Source: Novosphingobium fuchskuhlense (GTDB taxonomy: Bacteria; Pseudomonadota; Alphaproteobacteria; Sphingomonadales; Sphingomonadaceae). Taken from it: a stretch of 64,000 bases of DNA. Below are positions 10,704-18,379 of this stretch, piece after piece (the stretch's first letter is position 1; each line of letters opens with the position of its first letter). The stretch is from contig NZ_KQ954244.1 in assembly GCF_001519075.1 (NCBI RefSeq), positions 637,934 to 701,933 of the forward strand. The letters are read 5' to 3'. A model generated the notes under the pieces. That model made no database searches and was not told the origin of the DNA. It saw only the letters and a program-made list of their open reading frames with translations. The position numbers and the translations under genes were made by a program.

Positions 10704-12262
10704 CCCAGTTTCTCGATCCACGGCTGGAGGATCGGCAGGACCGGCTCGAGGTATTCTGCATAAGGCTCCCACTGCCGCGTTCCATCGTAAAGCCCCCGCC
10801 GGACCTGTTTTGCACTGGCGGTCGAGACGCCCCGCGTGCGCGCCGTGCGGTCGAAGCGGCGAAGTGCCTCGGTCCACTCCAGCCCAACGAACCGGCAGAT
10901 CGCCTGCGTCGTCGCATCGAAGTCCTGTACCATGCGATGGTAGGGCACTTCGTGCAGAGCCAGCGGCAACCGCGCGAGCGCAACTTCGGTAAGCTGCATT
11001 AGCGCGTCGTAGTGCCGCGCTGCGCCTTCCAGCGTGGTGAAGTCCATCGCCGCATTGCTGAGCGCGAAACTGGTGCGAAAGCAGCTCCACACCACATCGC
11101 GCGGATCGCGGCGGACCAGCAGTACCTTGGCTGATGGAAACAGCCGGGCGATCAGAGGCAAGCGAATCGTCTTCAGCGGATCCATGTCGATCAGCGCCAA
11201 GCTCGCCGGGTCGCGGCCGAGGACCTGCCCTGCGCGCTGCCAGTACGCGGAGCGGTATGACGCAAGCGCTGCCTCATCGAGCCCGGCGAACCTTGCCAGC
11301 CCGCCCGGTTCGGCCAGAAAGGCTATGTCCGCCTCTCGCAGCGTCGGCATTTCCTCGATCGCGGCGGTGCCCGGCAACGAAGCCAGCACGTTCTCCAGCA
11401 GCGTGTTGCCACTGCGCGGATAGCCCAGCACGAACACATGCGGCGGCGCGGTGGAAGTGGTGGGCGCTAGCCAGCCGGAGACGTCCATCGTCGCCAACGG
11501 CGTCGTCACACCGGCAATGAAATCACGGTGCGACTGCCGACCAGCAAACGTCCCAGCGTGGATCGCGGCGAAATCCTGCTTGGCCTTCGCATATGCGGCA
11601 AAGGCGGCGCCAAAGTCGCGCAGGCGGCCGCAGGCATCGCCCAGCGTATGCAGCAGTTCCATCCGCTCCGGCGAAGGGGCCGTGAGGCGGGCGAGCGCCG
11701 GTTCGACAAGATCGCGAGCCGCCTGCGCGTCACCCGCTTCGAGCTCGATGGCGGCAAGCGCCGCGACCGCCCCGGTGTGGCCGGGCTCGGCGGCAAGTGC
11801 TGCTAGGGCGTGCCGGCGGCCGATTTCCTCTTCGCCATCGCGCGCGGCAATCGCGGCTAGCCCCGCATGGGCCGCCGCATGGGCCGGTGCCCGTGCCAGA
11901 ACCTCTGCATAGCAGCGTCGCGCCTCGTCCATCACGCCGCCCGCCGCCATGACACAGGCGCGCTCGAACCAGGCCTCCGGGTAGCCGGGCGCCACAGCAA
12001 GCGCGGCATCACAGCTGAGCGCCGCATCGCGCAGCCGACCCGCAGCGCGATGAAGCCCCGCAAGGCCAATCATGGCTTCCACGTCGCGCGGGTTCAGCTG
12101 CAGCGCCCGCTCGAACAGGGCACCTGCCCCGGCGTGATCCCCGGCAAGCGCGCGGTGCCAGCCGAGCGTGGTGCAATCCTGCGCCGTGCCGCGCCCGGCA
12201 GCGAGCGCTGCGGCAGCGGCTTGTGCGGCGGTCTCGAGGTCCTCGGCCATGCCAGGTGCCAT
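10691..12262 (-). CDS. TPR-containing sulfotransferase family protein
   Basis: 523 residues from the ATG at 12262 (a GTG one codon earlier is possible). Residues 1–230 are tandem TPR helices (GALFERALQLNPRDVEA, ARRCYAEVLARAPAHA). The C-terminal half is a sulfotransferase: 5'-phosphosulfate loop FVLGYPRSGNTLLENVL at about 275–291 and 3'-phosphate region VLLVRRDPRDVVWSCFR. It is expected to transfer sulfuryl groups from PAPS to a protein or small molecule, as TPR-fused tyrosylprotein-sulfotransferase-like enzymes do. It is 100 bp downstream of the TonB receptor gene, separated by a strong terminator. Confidence 0.9.
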   Translation of the reverse strand: MAPGMAEDLETAAQAAAAALAAGRGTAQDCTTLGWHRALAGDHAGAGALFERALQLNPRDVEAMIGLAGLHRAAGRLRDAALSCDAALAVAPGYPEAWFERACVMAAGGVMDEARRCYAEVLARAPAHAAAHAGLAAIAARDGEEEIGRRHALAALAAEPGHTGAVAALAAIELEAGDAQAARDLVEPALARLTAPSPERMELLHTLGDACGRLRDFGAAFAAYAKAKQDFAAIHAGTFAGRQSHRDFIAGVTTPLATMDVSGWLAPTTSTAPPHVFVLGYPRSGNTLLENVLASLPGTAAIEEMPTLREADIAFLAEPGGLARFAGLDEAALASYRSAYWQRAGQVLGRDPASLALIDMDPLKTIRLPLIARLFPSAKVLLVRRDPRDVVWSCFRTSFALSNAAMDFTTLEGAARHYDALMQLTEVALARLPLALHEVPYHRMVQDFDATTQAICRFVGLEWTEALRRFDRTARTRGVSTASAKQVRRGLYDGTRQWEPYAEYLEPVLPILQPWIEKLGYAG

Positions 12263-12306
12263 CACCTGCGCCGTGCCTCAGGTCAACCGCTGCGGACGCG
12301 GCAGGT

Positions 12307-12336
12307 AAAAAAGGGGCGGGCATTGCTGCCCGCCCC
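12307..12336 (-). terminator. Intrinsic terminator after the TonB receptor gene
   Basis: Read on the minus strand, GGGGCGGGCA, loop GCAA, TGCCCGCCCC form a perfect 10-bp stem followed by six T. It begins 26 bp past the TGA of the receptor gene. This is the clearest Rho-independent terminator in the window and separates the receptor transcript from the TPR sulfotransferase downstream. Confidence 0.92.
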
Positions 12337-12362
12337 CCTGTTTGGTGCCTGATCGGTAAGGA

Positions 12363-15332
12363 TCAGAACTTGACGCGAGCACCGATCGCGAAGCGACGAC
12401 CCAGCGCGTCGTACGACGACGGGAAGGTGTTGCCGCTGTTGTACGCGGTCGAACCGATGGTGTTGCCCACGATCGGCGGCTTCGTGTTGAACAGGTTCTG
12501 CACCGTGAAGGTCAAGGTGAACTGCTCGACATTGAAGCGGGTCGTCACGTCGAGGTAGTCGAACGAGTCGATCTTGCCGAAGTTGACCGCCTGGCCGCTG
12601 AGCGCGCCGCTGTCCGCCGGGATCGTGCCGTTGAAGGCACGCGTCGTGCAGGGCTCGACCGCGTTGCAGGGTTCCTGCTTCGCGCTCGACTGATGGCGCC
12701 ACAGCAGCGACAGGTCCATCGCCTTGAAGCTGAAGGTGTTCTGCACCGACCAGGTGCGACGCGGCTGGATCGAGCCGGTGAACGAGCAGTTCACCGAGTA
12801 GTAGCCGACGCACTCGCGATCGAAGCCGCTCGGGGTGGCCTTGAACTTCGAGTGGAAGGTGAAGTTCGCCACGGCGTTGAGGGTCCACTTCACCGCGCCG
12901 ATCGGACGCTGGTAGTTGAGGATCACGTCGACACCGTCGGTGAACAGCTTGCCCTGGTTGGTCAGGCCACCGAACAGACCCTTGGTCGTTGCGGGGCTGC
13001 CGTCCAGACCGCCGGTCGAGGGATCGCGACGGATGATCGTGCAAGCCGGATCCGTGGCGCTCGCCGCCGTGAGGTTGCCGAAGCAGGCGGAGATAAGGTC
13101 GGCAGGCAGCGGGGTACCGATCTGGTCGGTCACCTTGATGTTGTAGTAGTCAACCGAAGCCGAGAAGCCGGGCAGGAACGACAGGCCCTGAACGACGGCG
13201 CCGACGGTGTAGGTCGTTGCCTTTTCCGGGTTCAGGTTGAGGTTGCCACCGGTGGTGATGTTGGCCTGGGCCGCTGTCGGATCCTGGATCTGGCCGATCG
13301 AGTTCGCCGGAGCGCCCTGAGCAAGGCAGACAGCCTTGAGGACATCGCTCTTGAGCGGCTTGTCGCCCGAGCACGGATCCTGGCCAAGGTTGGTCAGGCC
13401 GGTGGTGTTGGGCGTGAACAGTTCGGCGATGTTGGGTGCACGAACCGCGCGCGAGTAGTTGCCACGCAGCTTGAGCTGATCCACCGGCTCCCAGCTGCCG
13501 CCAACCTTGTAGGTCCAGGTCTCGGTCTTCTTGCCGCCCTGCACGCTGTACTTCGAGTAGCGCACGCCGCCTTCGACGGTCAGGCTCTTGAAGAAGGGCT
13601 TGTCCGAAACGAGCGGCGCCACGAGTTCGCCGTAGCTTTCCCACACGCTGTAGGCGCCGTTGATGTCGGGAGCAGCACCGCCCGCGCCACCAAGCTCGCC
13701 CGGAGTCTTCGAAAGGGTGTCAGAAATCTGGACCGCCTTGTACTTGCGGTATTCCGCACCAGCCGCAAAGCCAACCGGCTCGCTCGCAGTCGGAACGGTG
13801 AAGCCGAAATCACCCGAAAGCAGGCCGCGAACCTGCAGCAGCGAGGTATTGTTCGCTGTGGTCGAAGGCGACAGCGTGTAGGCAGCCTGCTGCGGCGTGA
13901 TCGAGCCGGCAGGACCGAACAGGTTGATCGGCACGCAGCCATCGTTCTGGCTGAGGCACTCAGTCCGGCTGGTCGCGAGCAGTGCATCCTGAACACGCGA
14001 CTTGAGCACGTACCCGGTGATGGTCTGCAGGCGGTCGCTCTCGCCGTAGCTGGCGCGAACGTCCCAGTTCACCGTCTTCGTCAGCGCGCCGCGGAAGCCG
14101 AGCGAGTAGTCGAACACATTGGTGGTGAACTGCGAATTGCGAGTGCCGGTTTCGACGAAACGACGGCGCACCACCGTGTTGAAGGTGCGGTAGTTCGGAT
14201 CCGTCGGATCGGTCGCGGCGCGGGCAGCAACGCACTGGGCATCGGTCAAGCCGTTGGCGGCGCAGAACTGGCTGGCAGCGCCGTCGGGCAGGTAGGGGTT
14301 GCTGAACGGGATCGTCATGCGCTCGGCGAACAGACCCGAAGGCGCGATGATGGTCTTGACGGTGTTCTTCGAGAACAGGCCGCGGGTATAGACTTCAACC
14401 GCATCCGAGAGCTGGTAGTTCGCCTGGGCGAAGATGTTGAAGCGCTGGAACGGCGTCTGGAAGATGTTGTAGGGGTTGAAGTTGAAGGCGTTGAAACCGC
14501 CGGTCGTCTTCAGGAAGCCCGTGGTCGGATCGATCTGGCGGTTGCCGCCGTTGATCGAGAAACGCGACGGAGCCGTGGTGCCCGAACCGCCAGCCGTGCC
14601 CGAGAAGCTGTCGAGCTGGATGTTGGAGAAGTCGCGCGCGCCCTGATAGACGGCGTTCGACTTCTGGTAGCCGAGGCTCAGCACGGCGTTGCCGCGGCCG
14701 TCGTCGAAGTTGACGCCGGTGGTCACGTCGGCGCGGAAGTAGTTGCCGTCACCCTGCTCGGTGAGCTGGTCCGAAACGGCGAGATCGACGCCGGCAAAGT
14801 CCTTCTTGGTGACGAAGTTGACAACGCCGGTGATGGCGTCCGCACCATAGGTGGTCACGGCCGCACCGGTCAGCGAGTCGACGCGGCTGATCAGGGCGAG
14901 CGGGATGTTGTTGAGGTCGACGCGGCCCTGAAGGTCGGCCGGGACGATGCGCTGGCCGTCGAGCAGGACGATGTTGCGGTTCGAACCGAGGCCGCGAAGG
15001 TCGACGTAAGACGAACCGCCGTTGCCGTTGTTCACCGCCGAACCGATGTTCGGCACGATGCCGGGCACCTGGCGCAGAACTTCTTCCGCGGTGTTCGACT
15101 GCTTGAGCGCGATCTGGTCAGCCGTCGTCACGTTGACGGGCGTGGCCTGCACCAGATTCGGGTTGCGGATGAGGCTGCCGGTAACGACGATCGCGGTGGG
15201 TTCGTTGGTCTCGGTCGCGGCGTCAGCCTGCGGAGCCGCCTGCTGCGCGAACGCGGGGGCGGAAACGAGCGCGAGCGCGACAGCGAAAGGCGCGGCACCG
15301 GCCTTCAGCACGGTGTTCTTGTTGGTCTTCAC
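12363..15332 (-). CDS. TonB-dependent outer-membrane receptor
   Basis: 989 residues. The start is GTG at 15332 (reads KTNKNTVLKAG), with AAGGGA about 8 nt upstream on the minus strand; upstream in-frame extensions lack a signal peptide. Order: signal peptide ending PAFAQQ, TonB box EPTAIVVTG, plug domain (TAEEVLRQVPG, YVDLRGLGSNRNIVLLDGQR, YGADAITGVVNFV), then a long beta-barrel ending in the terminal aromatic residue GARVKF. Barrel loops contain at least six cysteine pairs at about residues 354/365, 458/465, 653/668, 749/762, 840/847 and 888/894, presumably surface disulfides. It imports an unknown large substrate across the outer membrane. Sulfotransferase-like and hydroxylase genes follow it. 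Confidence 0.95.
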   Translation of the reverse strand: MKTNKNTVLKAGAAPFAVALALVSAPAFAQQAAPQADAATETNEPTAIVVTGSLIRNPNLVQATPVNVTTADQIALKQSNTAEEVLRQVPGIVPNIGSAVNNGNGGSSYVDLRGLGSNRNIVLLDGQRIVPADLQGRVDLNNIPLALISRVDSLTGAAVTTYGADAITGVVNFVTKKDFAGVDLAVSDQLTEQGDGNYFRADVTTGVNFDDGRGNAVLSLGYQKSNAVYQGARDFSNIQLDSFSGTAGGSGTTAPSRFSINGGNRQIDPTTGFLKTTGGFNAFNFNPYNIFQTPFQRFNIFAQANYQLSDAVEVYTRGLFSKNTVKTIIAPSGLFAERMTIPFSNPYLPDGAASQFCAANGLTDAQCVAARAATDPTDPNYRTFNTVVRRRFVETGTRNSQFTTNVFDYSLGFRGALTKTVNWDVRASYGESDRLQTITGYVLKSRVQDALLATSRTECLSQNDGCVPINLFGPAGSITPQQAAYTLSPSTTANNTSLLQVRGLLSGDFGFTVPTASEPVGFAAGAEYRKYKAVQISDTLSKTPGELGGAGGAAPDINGAYSVWESYGELVAPLVSDKPFFKSLTVEGGVRYSKYSVQGGKKTETWTYKVGGSWEPVDQLKLRGNYSRAVRAPNIAELFTPNTTGLTNLGQDPCSGDKPLKSDVLKAVCLAQGAPANSIGQIQDPTAAQANITTGGNLNLNPEKATTYTVGAVVQGLSFLPGFSASVDYYNIKVTDQIGTPLPADLISACFGNLTAASATDPACTIIRRDPSTGGLDGSPATTKGLFGGLTNQGKLFTDGVDVILNYQRPIGAVKWTLNAVANFTFHSKFKATPSGFDRECVGYYSVNCSFTGSIQPRRTWSVQNTFSFKAMDLSLLWRHQSSAKQEPCNAVEPCTTRAFNGTIPADSGALSGQAVNFGKIDSFDYLDVTTRFNVEQFTLTFTVQNLFNTKPPIVGNTIGSTAYNSGNTFPSSYDALGRRFAIGARVKF

Positions 15333-15688
15333 GTGTCCAGTCCCTTCAATGGGCGACCTCGATCCCCAAGGCCGCCGGAAGAAGTCCCTCGATCTGGAAT
15401 GCCTCTCTCCCGGTCTGCGCCGGGCGCGACAGAAAGCATTCGATCTATGAGGAACGGTGGGGCTTACTGGTAGATTTCGCTGTGCTCTTGGAAGGAAGTT
15501 CTTAGGGCAGGCCGCAAATCGTCCCCACCATGTGGCGAGATTGCAACACCCTGTCGGCAGTCCGCAACGCCCGGAAAACCCGGCGTTCAACAGCGCAATG
15601 CTTAAAAATTACCTCCGGATCGGTGTCAGGATAATTTTTTGCGTCCGTGGCTGACTTTGGAGAAAGAAACGTACGCTTAGCGGTAAAA
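15333..15688. promoter_or_regulatory. Non-coding leader/promoter region of the TonB receptor gene
   Basis: 356 bp with no gene. On the minus strand a possible sigma-70-type promoter is CTGACA (15624–15629), 17-bp spacer, TTTAAG (15601–15606); this would give a leader of about 260 nt before the receptor start, long enough for post-transcriptional control. The stretch 15596–15645 is markedly AT-rich for this genome. No known riboswitch was recognised. Confidence 0.35.
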
Positions 15689-16663
15689 TCAACGTTCTGG
15701 GTTTGCGAACAACCGCGGATCGAGGCGGCGGCCTCGCCAGGTCATTGCCCAGTGCAAGTGCGGCCCCGTCGCGCGGCCGGTCATCCCGACATGCCCAAGG
15801 AGCTGACCCTGCGCGACAGTGTCACCCTCGCGCACCACCAGATCGGAGCAATGGAGGAAAGCCGACGTCAGTCCCATGCCGTGATCGAGGATCAGCAGAT
15901 GCCCTTCGAGTGTGAAGGGCGCGTCGCCTGCGGCCAGTGTCACCACGCCGTCGGCCGGTGCGCGGATTTCGGCGCCTGCGGGGGCGGCAAGGTCGATGCC
16001 GGCATGGTAGGCACCCGGCTCTCCGCGATAAATCCGCTGCGAGCCGAACTCGCCCGAGATGCGACCCGCCGCTGGCCAGATCATGCCCTGCCGCCAGCCA
16101 CCGGCAGTGCTGCCGAGCCGGCGCGCTGCGCCGATGCGGGCAAGTTCCGCCGCGCGCCGCGCCTGAAACTCGGCGTCGGGCAGCTTGCCGGGCCGCTTGG
16201 CCACATTAATCGATTCGATCCGCCAGCTGCGCGGCGCGATGGCGAGCTCCGTGGAAAGCGTAAAGCCGTCAGACGCCGTGACCGCCAAGGCAAGACTTGC
16301 AGGCGCGTCGCGATCGAACGCGGCGAAAAATGTGCCGTCTGACGCTAGCGGCAGCGGTGTTCCGCCCAGCGTCACCGCGCGCGTTCCGTCAGGGGCCTGA
16401 CCGCGGAGCCAGCCACCCTGTGTCAGGCGGCCACGGTACTGTAAACCGCCGACCGAAACGCTCGTAGGCGCCGCGGATGGTATCGGCGCGGGGGCCGGTG
16501 CAGGCAGCGCCTGAGGCGCGTGCTGGGACTTGGCGACGGGCAGCGCGGAGACCGCGGGGGCCTGGCTTGCACCGCAGGCACCGAGCACCGCCAGCGTTGC
16601 CAACGCGCCGCGTAAAACCGCGCCAGCCGGTGACATCACGGCGGTTGCGCGCCTGCGCTTCAT
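15689..16663 (-). CDS. M23-family peptidoglycan metallopeptidase, lipoprotein
   Basis: 324 residues. The N-terminus has a hydrophobic segment ending LAVLGAC, a good lipobox, then a low-complexity Pro/Ala linker (residues ~45–70). The C-terminal LytM domain has the zinc motifs YHAGIDL (His near 222) and GPHLHW (HxH near 302), and GDAPFTLEGHLLILDHG between. It is expected to cleave peptide cross-links in peptidoglycan or act as a LytM regulator of septal hydrolases; intact zinc residues favour an active enzyme. Its ATG overlaps the stop of the DUF2093 gene (ATGA, 16660–16663). Confidence 0.92.
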   Translation of the reverse strand: MKRRRATAVMSPAGAVLRGALATLAVLGACGASQAPAVSALPVAKSQHAPQALPAPAPAPIPSAAPTSVSVGGLQYRGRLTQGGWLRGQAPDGTRAVTLGGTPLPLASDGTFFAAFDRDAPASLALAVTASDGFTLSTELAIAPRSWRIESINVAKRPGKLPDAEFQARRAAELARIGAARRLGSTAGGWRQGMIWPAAGRISGEFGSQRIYRGEPGAYHAGIDLAAPAGAEIRAPADGVVTLAAGDAPFTLEGHLLILDHGMGLTSAFLHCSDLVVREGDTVAQGQLLGHVGMTGRATGPHLHWAMTWRGRRLDPRLFANPER

Positions 16664-16863
16664 TCCTCGCCGAGAAGACGGCGCGTCGCGATTTCGGCAC
16701 TCGCGTAGGCTTCCTGCCGCTCCACGCTCCAGTAGCGCAGCATATCAAGCCCGATCCGCGCCCCGCTCACCGCGCAAAGCACGTGATCGCCCGCGCCGGT
16801 CTGGCGGAAGTGGCTGGGCAGGTAATGGAGACGCGCAAGGCGATTGGCAGGGTTCATCAGCAT
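16660..16863 (-). CDS. DUF2093 domain protein
   Basis: 67 residues from the ATG at 16863; a TTG three codons upstream and another ATG at 16857 are alternatives, and none has a clear ribosome site. The family pattern is visible: LHYLPSHFR, VLCAVSGARI, LDMLRYWSVERQEAY. DUF2093 proteins are short and cytoplasmic, are common in alphaproteobacteria and usually sit beside xseA, exactly as here (44 bp downstream). Function is unknown. Its stop is coupled to the M23 peptidase start. Confidence 0.85.
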   Translation of the reverse strand: MLMNPANRLARLHYLPSHFRQTGAGDHVLCAVSGARIGLDMLRYWSVERQEAYASAEIATRRLLGEE

Positions 16864-16906
16864 GACGCGCAATCTACTGCGTACAGCGGCTCAACGCAAT
16901 TTGCTC

Positions 16907-18379
16907 TCACAGAAGTTTGGGCTGGGCATCGCCGGAGGCGGGCGGGCGCGGTCTGGCAACAGGCCTTGCAGGAGCGGGGGAGGGCGCGGGCCCCGGCACA
17001 ACATCGAGCACGCCGTCGACGAATTTCAGCTGAAGCAGCGCCTGCGCAGTCGCCGCCTCTCGCGATCGGACAAGTGCGCCATCTGCACCCTTGACCAGCA
17101 CATACCCCCGCGCGAGGGGCGCTTCGGGATCGAGCGACCGGCGCAGCCGGTCGAGGCCCGCGACCGCGCTGCGCGCAGCCTCGATTCGCTGCAGAACCAG
17201 CGCCGATCGCAGCCGCTGGGCCGCCAGCGCACTGCGCGCCTGCTGCAACCGGGCTGCAAGCACAGCGGGTCGCAGGCCGGCAGCGCGCTGTGCGAGCTGC
17301 GTTGCGGCAAGGCCGGTACGGTGCGCCAGACCGCGCCGCAACCGGTCAGCGAGGTCATCGAGCCGCTGCGTCTGGGCATCGAGCAGCATCTGCGGCTCAG
17401 GCAATCGCCATGCGCGCTGCTCCAGCCGTTCGCGGGAAAGGCCAAGCAGGCGCACCACCGCGCGCTGCTGCCGGGCATGGAGATCCGCCAGCCCAGCGAT
17501 CAACTCCCCCCGCACCGGTACCGCCATCTCGGCTGCGGCTGTCGGGGTTGGCGCGCGGACATCGGCAGCGAAATCAGCGAGCGTTGTGTCCGTCTCGTGC
17601 CCCACCGCGCTGATCGTCGGGATCGATGAGGCGGCTATGGCCCGCACCACGTCCTCGTCGTTGAAGCACCACAAGTCCTCTATCGATCCGCCACCACGCG
17701 CGACGATGACGAGATCGGGGCGGGGGACCATGCCGCCGGGCTCGATGGCGGAAAAGCCGCGCACTGCCGCCGCGATCTGCGCTGCCGCGCCCTGGCCCTG
17801 CACGAGCACCGGCCAGACGACGACATGGGTCGGAAACCGGTCGCGCAGCCGGTGGAGGATATCGCGGATCACCGCGCCGGTGGGCGACGTCACGACGCCG
17901 ATCACGCGCGGCAGATAGGGCAGGGGGCGCTTGCGCGCGAGAGCGAAAAGGCCTTCCGCCTCTAGCCGCGCCTTGGTCTTCGCCAACAGCGCAAGCAGCG
18001 CGCCTTCGCCGGCGATTTCCATCCGCTCGATCACGATCTGGTAGTTCGAACGGCCGGGATAGGTCGTCAACTTGCCTGTCGCGATCACCTCGACTCCATC
18101 TTCAGGCACGAAGCCCAGCCGCTGCGCCCCGCCGCGCCACATCACCCCGTCAAGCCGCGCGTTTTCGTCCTTGAGGCTGAGGTAGAGGTGCCCGGATGCC
18201 GCGCGCTTCACGCCCGAAAGCTCGCCGCGCACGCGCACGAAACCGAAGCGGTCCTCGACCGTCCGCTTGAGCAGCGCGGAAATCTCGCTGATCGAAAGCG
18301 CCGGGGCGTTGTCGCCTGCGGTCTGGACCGCTAACAGCCCGGCATCTGCATCATCACGGTAAGGCGGCGTCTCTGGCAT
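16907..18379 (-). CDS. xseA: Exodeoxyribonuclease VII large subunit
   Basis: 490 residues. Order: N-terminal OB fold ([27 protein letters not shown]), central nuclease region ([57 protein letters not shown]) and a C-terminal coiled coil rich in Gln, Arg and Leu, ending with a Pro/Ala tail. With XseB it degrades single-stranded DNA to oligonucleotides. The start [12 protein letters not shown] at 18379 is preceded by AGGA at 5 nt on the minus strand. This start codon overlaps, head-to-head, the purD start on the other strand (CATG at 18377–18380). xseB is not in the window. Confidence 0.96.
   Translation of the reverse strand: MPETPPYRDDADAGLLAVQTAGDNAPALSISEISALLKRTVEDRFGFVRVRGELSGVKRAASGHLYLSLKDENARLDGVMWRGGAQRLGFVPEDGVEVIATGKLTTYPGRSNYQIVIERMEIAGEGALLALLAKTKARLEAEGLFALARKRPLPYLPRVIGVVTSPTGAVIRDILHRLRDRFPTHVVVWPVLVQGQGAAAQIAAAVRGFSAIEPGGMVPRPDLVIVARGGGSIEDLWCFNDEDVVRAIAASSIPTISAVGHETDTTLADFAADVRAPTPTAAAEMAVPVRGELIAGLADLHARQQRAVVRLLGLSRERLEQRAWRLPEPQMLLDAQTQRLDDLADRLRRGLAHRTGLAATQLAQRAAGLRPAVLAARLQQARSALAAQRLRSALVLQRIEAARSAVAGLDRLRRSLDPEAPLARGYVLVKGADGALVRSREAATAQALLQLKFVDGVLDVVPGPAPSPAPARPVARPRPPASGDAQPKLL

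Noticed and set aside
15324..15339. TTCACGTG at the TonB receptor start as an extra parS
   Set aside because: Matches only the left half; the right half is TCCAG instead of AAACA.
12693..15473. 926-codon open frame antisense to the TonB receptor gene
   Set aside because: It mirrors the receptor frame in GC-rich sequence, has biased Arg/Gly/Val composition, no signal, no domain and no ribosome site.
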